Part shown: positions 63,170-64,000 of the stretch, one piece after another
Position numbering within the stretch: the stretch's first letter is position 1
Layout: the number at the start of each line of letters is the position of its first letter
Source of the DNA: Phytohabitans houttuyneae
GTDB lineage: Bacteria; Actinomycetota; Actinomycetes; Mycobacteriales; Micromonosporaceae
Assembly (NCBI RefSeq): GCF_011764425.1
Contig: NZ_BLPF01000001.1
Span: forward strand, 4,393,001 to 4,457,000
Direction of reading: 5' to 3'
Length of the DNA stretch: 64,000 nucleotides
Made by a program: the position numbers and the translations under genes
The notes under the pieces: generated by a model
What the model saw: only the letters and a program-made list of their open reading frames with translations
Database searches by the model: none
Told to the model about the DNA's origin: nothing

Positions 63170-64000
63170 AGGCGGCGCGTCTCAGCCCCGCCGACGTGGT
63201 GCGCGTCGGTGCCGCCGGGCTGCGTACCCGGCCGCTGCGGGTGTTTCTGTCCGCGCTGGGCATCGCGATCGGTATCGCCGCGATGATCTCCGTGGTCGGC
63301 ATCTCGTCGTCGTCCCGCGCTGAGCTTGACCGCACGCTCGACCGGCTGGGCACCAACCTGCTGACCGTCGGCCCCGGCCAGACGCTCTTCGGTGAGGACT
63401 CCCGCCTGCCCAAGGAGTCGTTGGCGATGGTGGCCCGGATCGGGCCGGTGGAGTCCGTGAGCGCGGTGGGTCGGGTGCCGGACGTGGCCGTGTACCGCAA
63501 CGACCACATCCCGCGCGGACAGACCGGCAGTATCGCGGTCGTGGCCGCCCAGCCGGACCTGCTCGACACCGTCGCGGTCGAGGTGGCGACCGGCTCGTGG
63601 CTCACCGCCGCCACGTCCGAGTACCCGGGCGTGGTGCTCGGCGCGGCCGCCGCGCGCCGGCTGGACATCCGCGCGCCGGGCGTACGGGTGTGGCTGGGCG
63701 GCAAGTGGTTCAGCGTGGTCGGCATCCTGCGGCCCGGGCAGCTCGCACCCGAGCTGGACCAGTCGGCGATGGTGGGTTGGCCGGCGGCGGAGGAGTACCT
63801 GGCCTTCGACGGTCACCCGACGATGATCTACACGCGGTCGCGGGAGTCGGCGGTCGAGGACGTGCGCGCGGTGCTCGCCGCGACGGCAAACCCTGAGCAG
63901 CCGAACGAGGTACAGGTCTCCCGCCCGTCCGACGCGCTGGAGGCGCAACGGGCCACCGACGCCACGCTCAACGCGCTGCTGCTCGGCCTCGGCGCGGTGG
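63166..64000 (+). CDS. ABC transporter permease (MacB/FtsX-like), 3' end cut by window
   Basis: GTG 63166 ([20 protein letters not shown]) overlaps the ATPase stop. A first membrane helix ([20 protein letters not shown]) is followed by a large extracytoplasmic domain ([35 protein letters not shown]), and a second helix begins at the window end. It is the membrane half of the exporter with the ATPase and adaptor. At least 278 codons are present. Confidence 0.9.

Overview
The window is very GC-rich DNA with dense, often overlapping genes, GTG starts, LAxC-type lipoboxes, DUF397, a TadA-associated protein, SoxR, an HspR-type box before lon and an IdeR/DmdR-type iron box. This fits a filamentous actinobacterium, most likely Micromonosporaceae (Phytohabitans/Actinoplanes-like). 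The family call is inference from gene content and style; no database was searched.

Layout. 1-10.9 kb is chromosomal backbone: cyclophilin, rhomboid protease, PH-domain protein, thiolase, a two-component pair, a lipoprotein, a family 2 glycosyltransferase, a split transketolase divergent from soxR, and a quinone oxidoreductase. 10.95-16.11 kb is a decayed integrative element in the 3' half of a tRNA-Ser(UGA) gene. It is bounded by a 57-bp direct repeat with 2 mismatches, has only an integrase C-terminal stump left, and carries a restriction-modification system (adenine methylase, controller protein with a good C-box, putative endonuclease), a broken GntR/HAD pair and an IS5-family insertion. 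16.3-33.4 kb is a mixed region: DUF4352, an epimerase, MarR, a PEBP protein, an iron-regulated FhuF-type reductase, an XRE-peptide deformylase fusion, a CPBP protease, a flavohaemoglobin, a histone-H1-like/EcsC-like protein, tRNA-Ser(GCU) and tRNA-Arg(ACG), Nudix, a secreted GH3 glycosidase, DUF397/DUF6082, AraC plus VOC, AlkB, and TetR divergent from GNAT.

33.4-40.6 kb is a tightly overlapping four-gene minus-strand operon: SWIM-DUF5691, MoxR-like AAA ATPase, DUF5682, VWA. This is the most interesting poorly characterised system in the window. 40.7-57.8 kb holds DedA, lon behind a HAIR-like site, a DUF6230/DUF6114 pair, a DUF885 hydrolase, an EamA transporter, a PHP phosphoesterase, an M48 protease, prephenate dehydrogenase, a secreted beta-propeller protein, an M23 lipoprotein and tadA with its partner. 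57.8-64 kb holds a TetR/thioesterase pair and an exporter module (response regulator, kinase, lipoprotein, adaptor, ABC ATPase and permease, cut by the window end).

Seven otherwise ordinary backbone genes each carry a single-base deletion that breaks the frame, six of them at G/C runs of four or five. This looks more like consensus error than true gene decay, so these genes should be read as probably intact in the organism. It differs from the truncation and internal deletion seen inside the integrative element.
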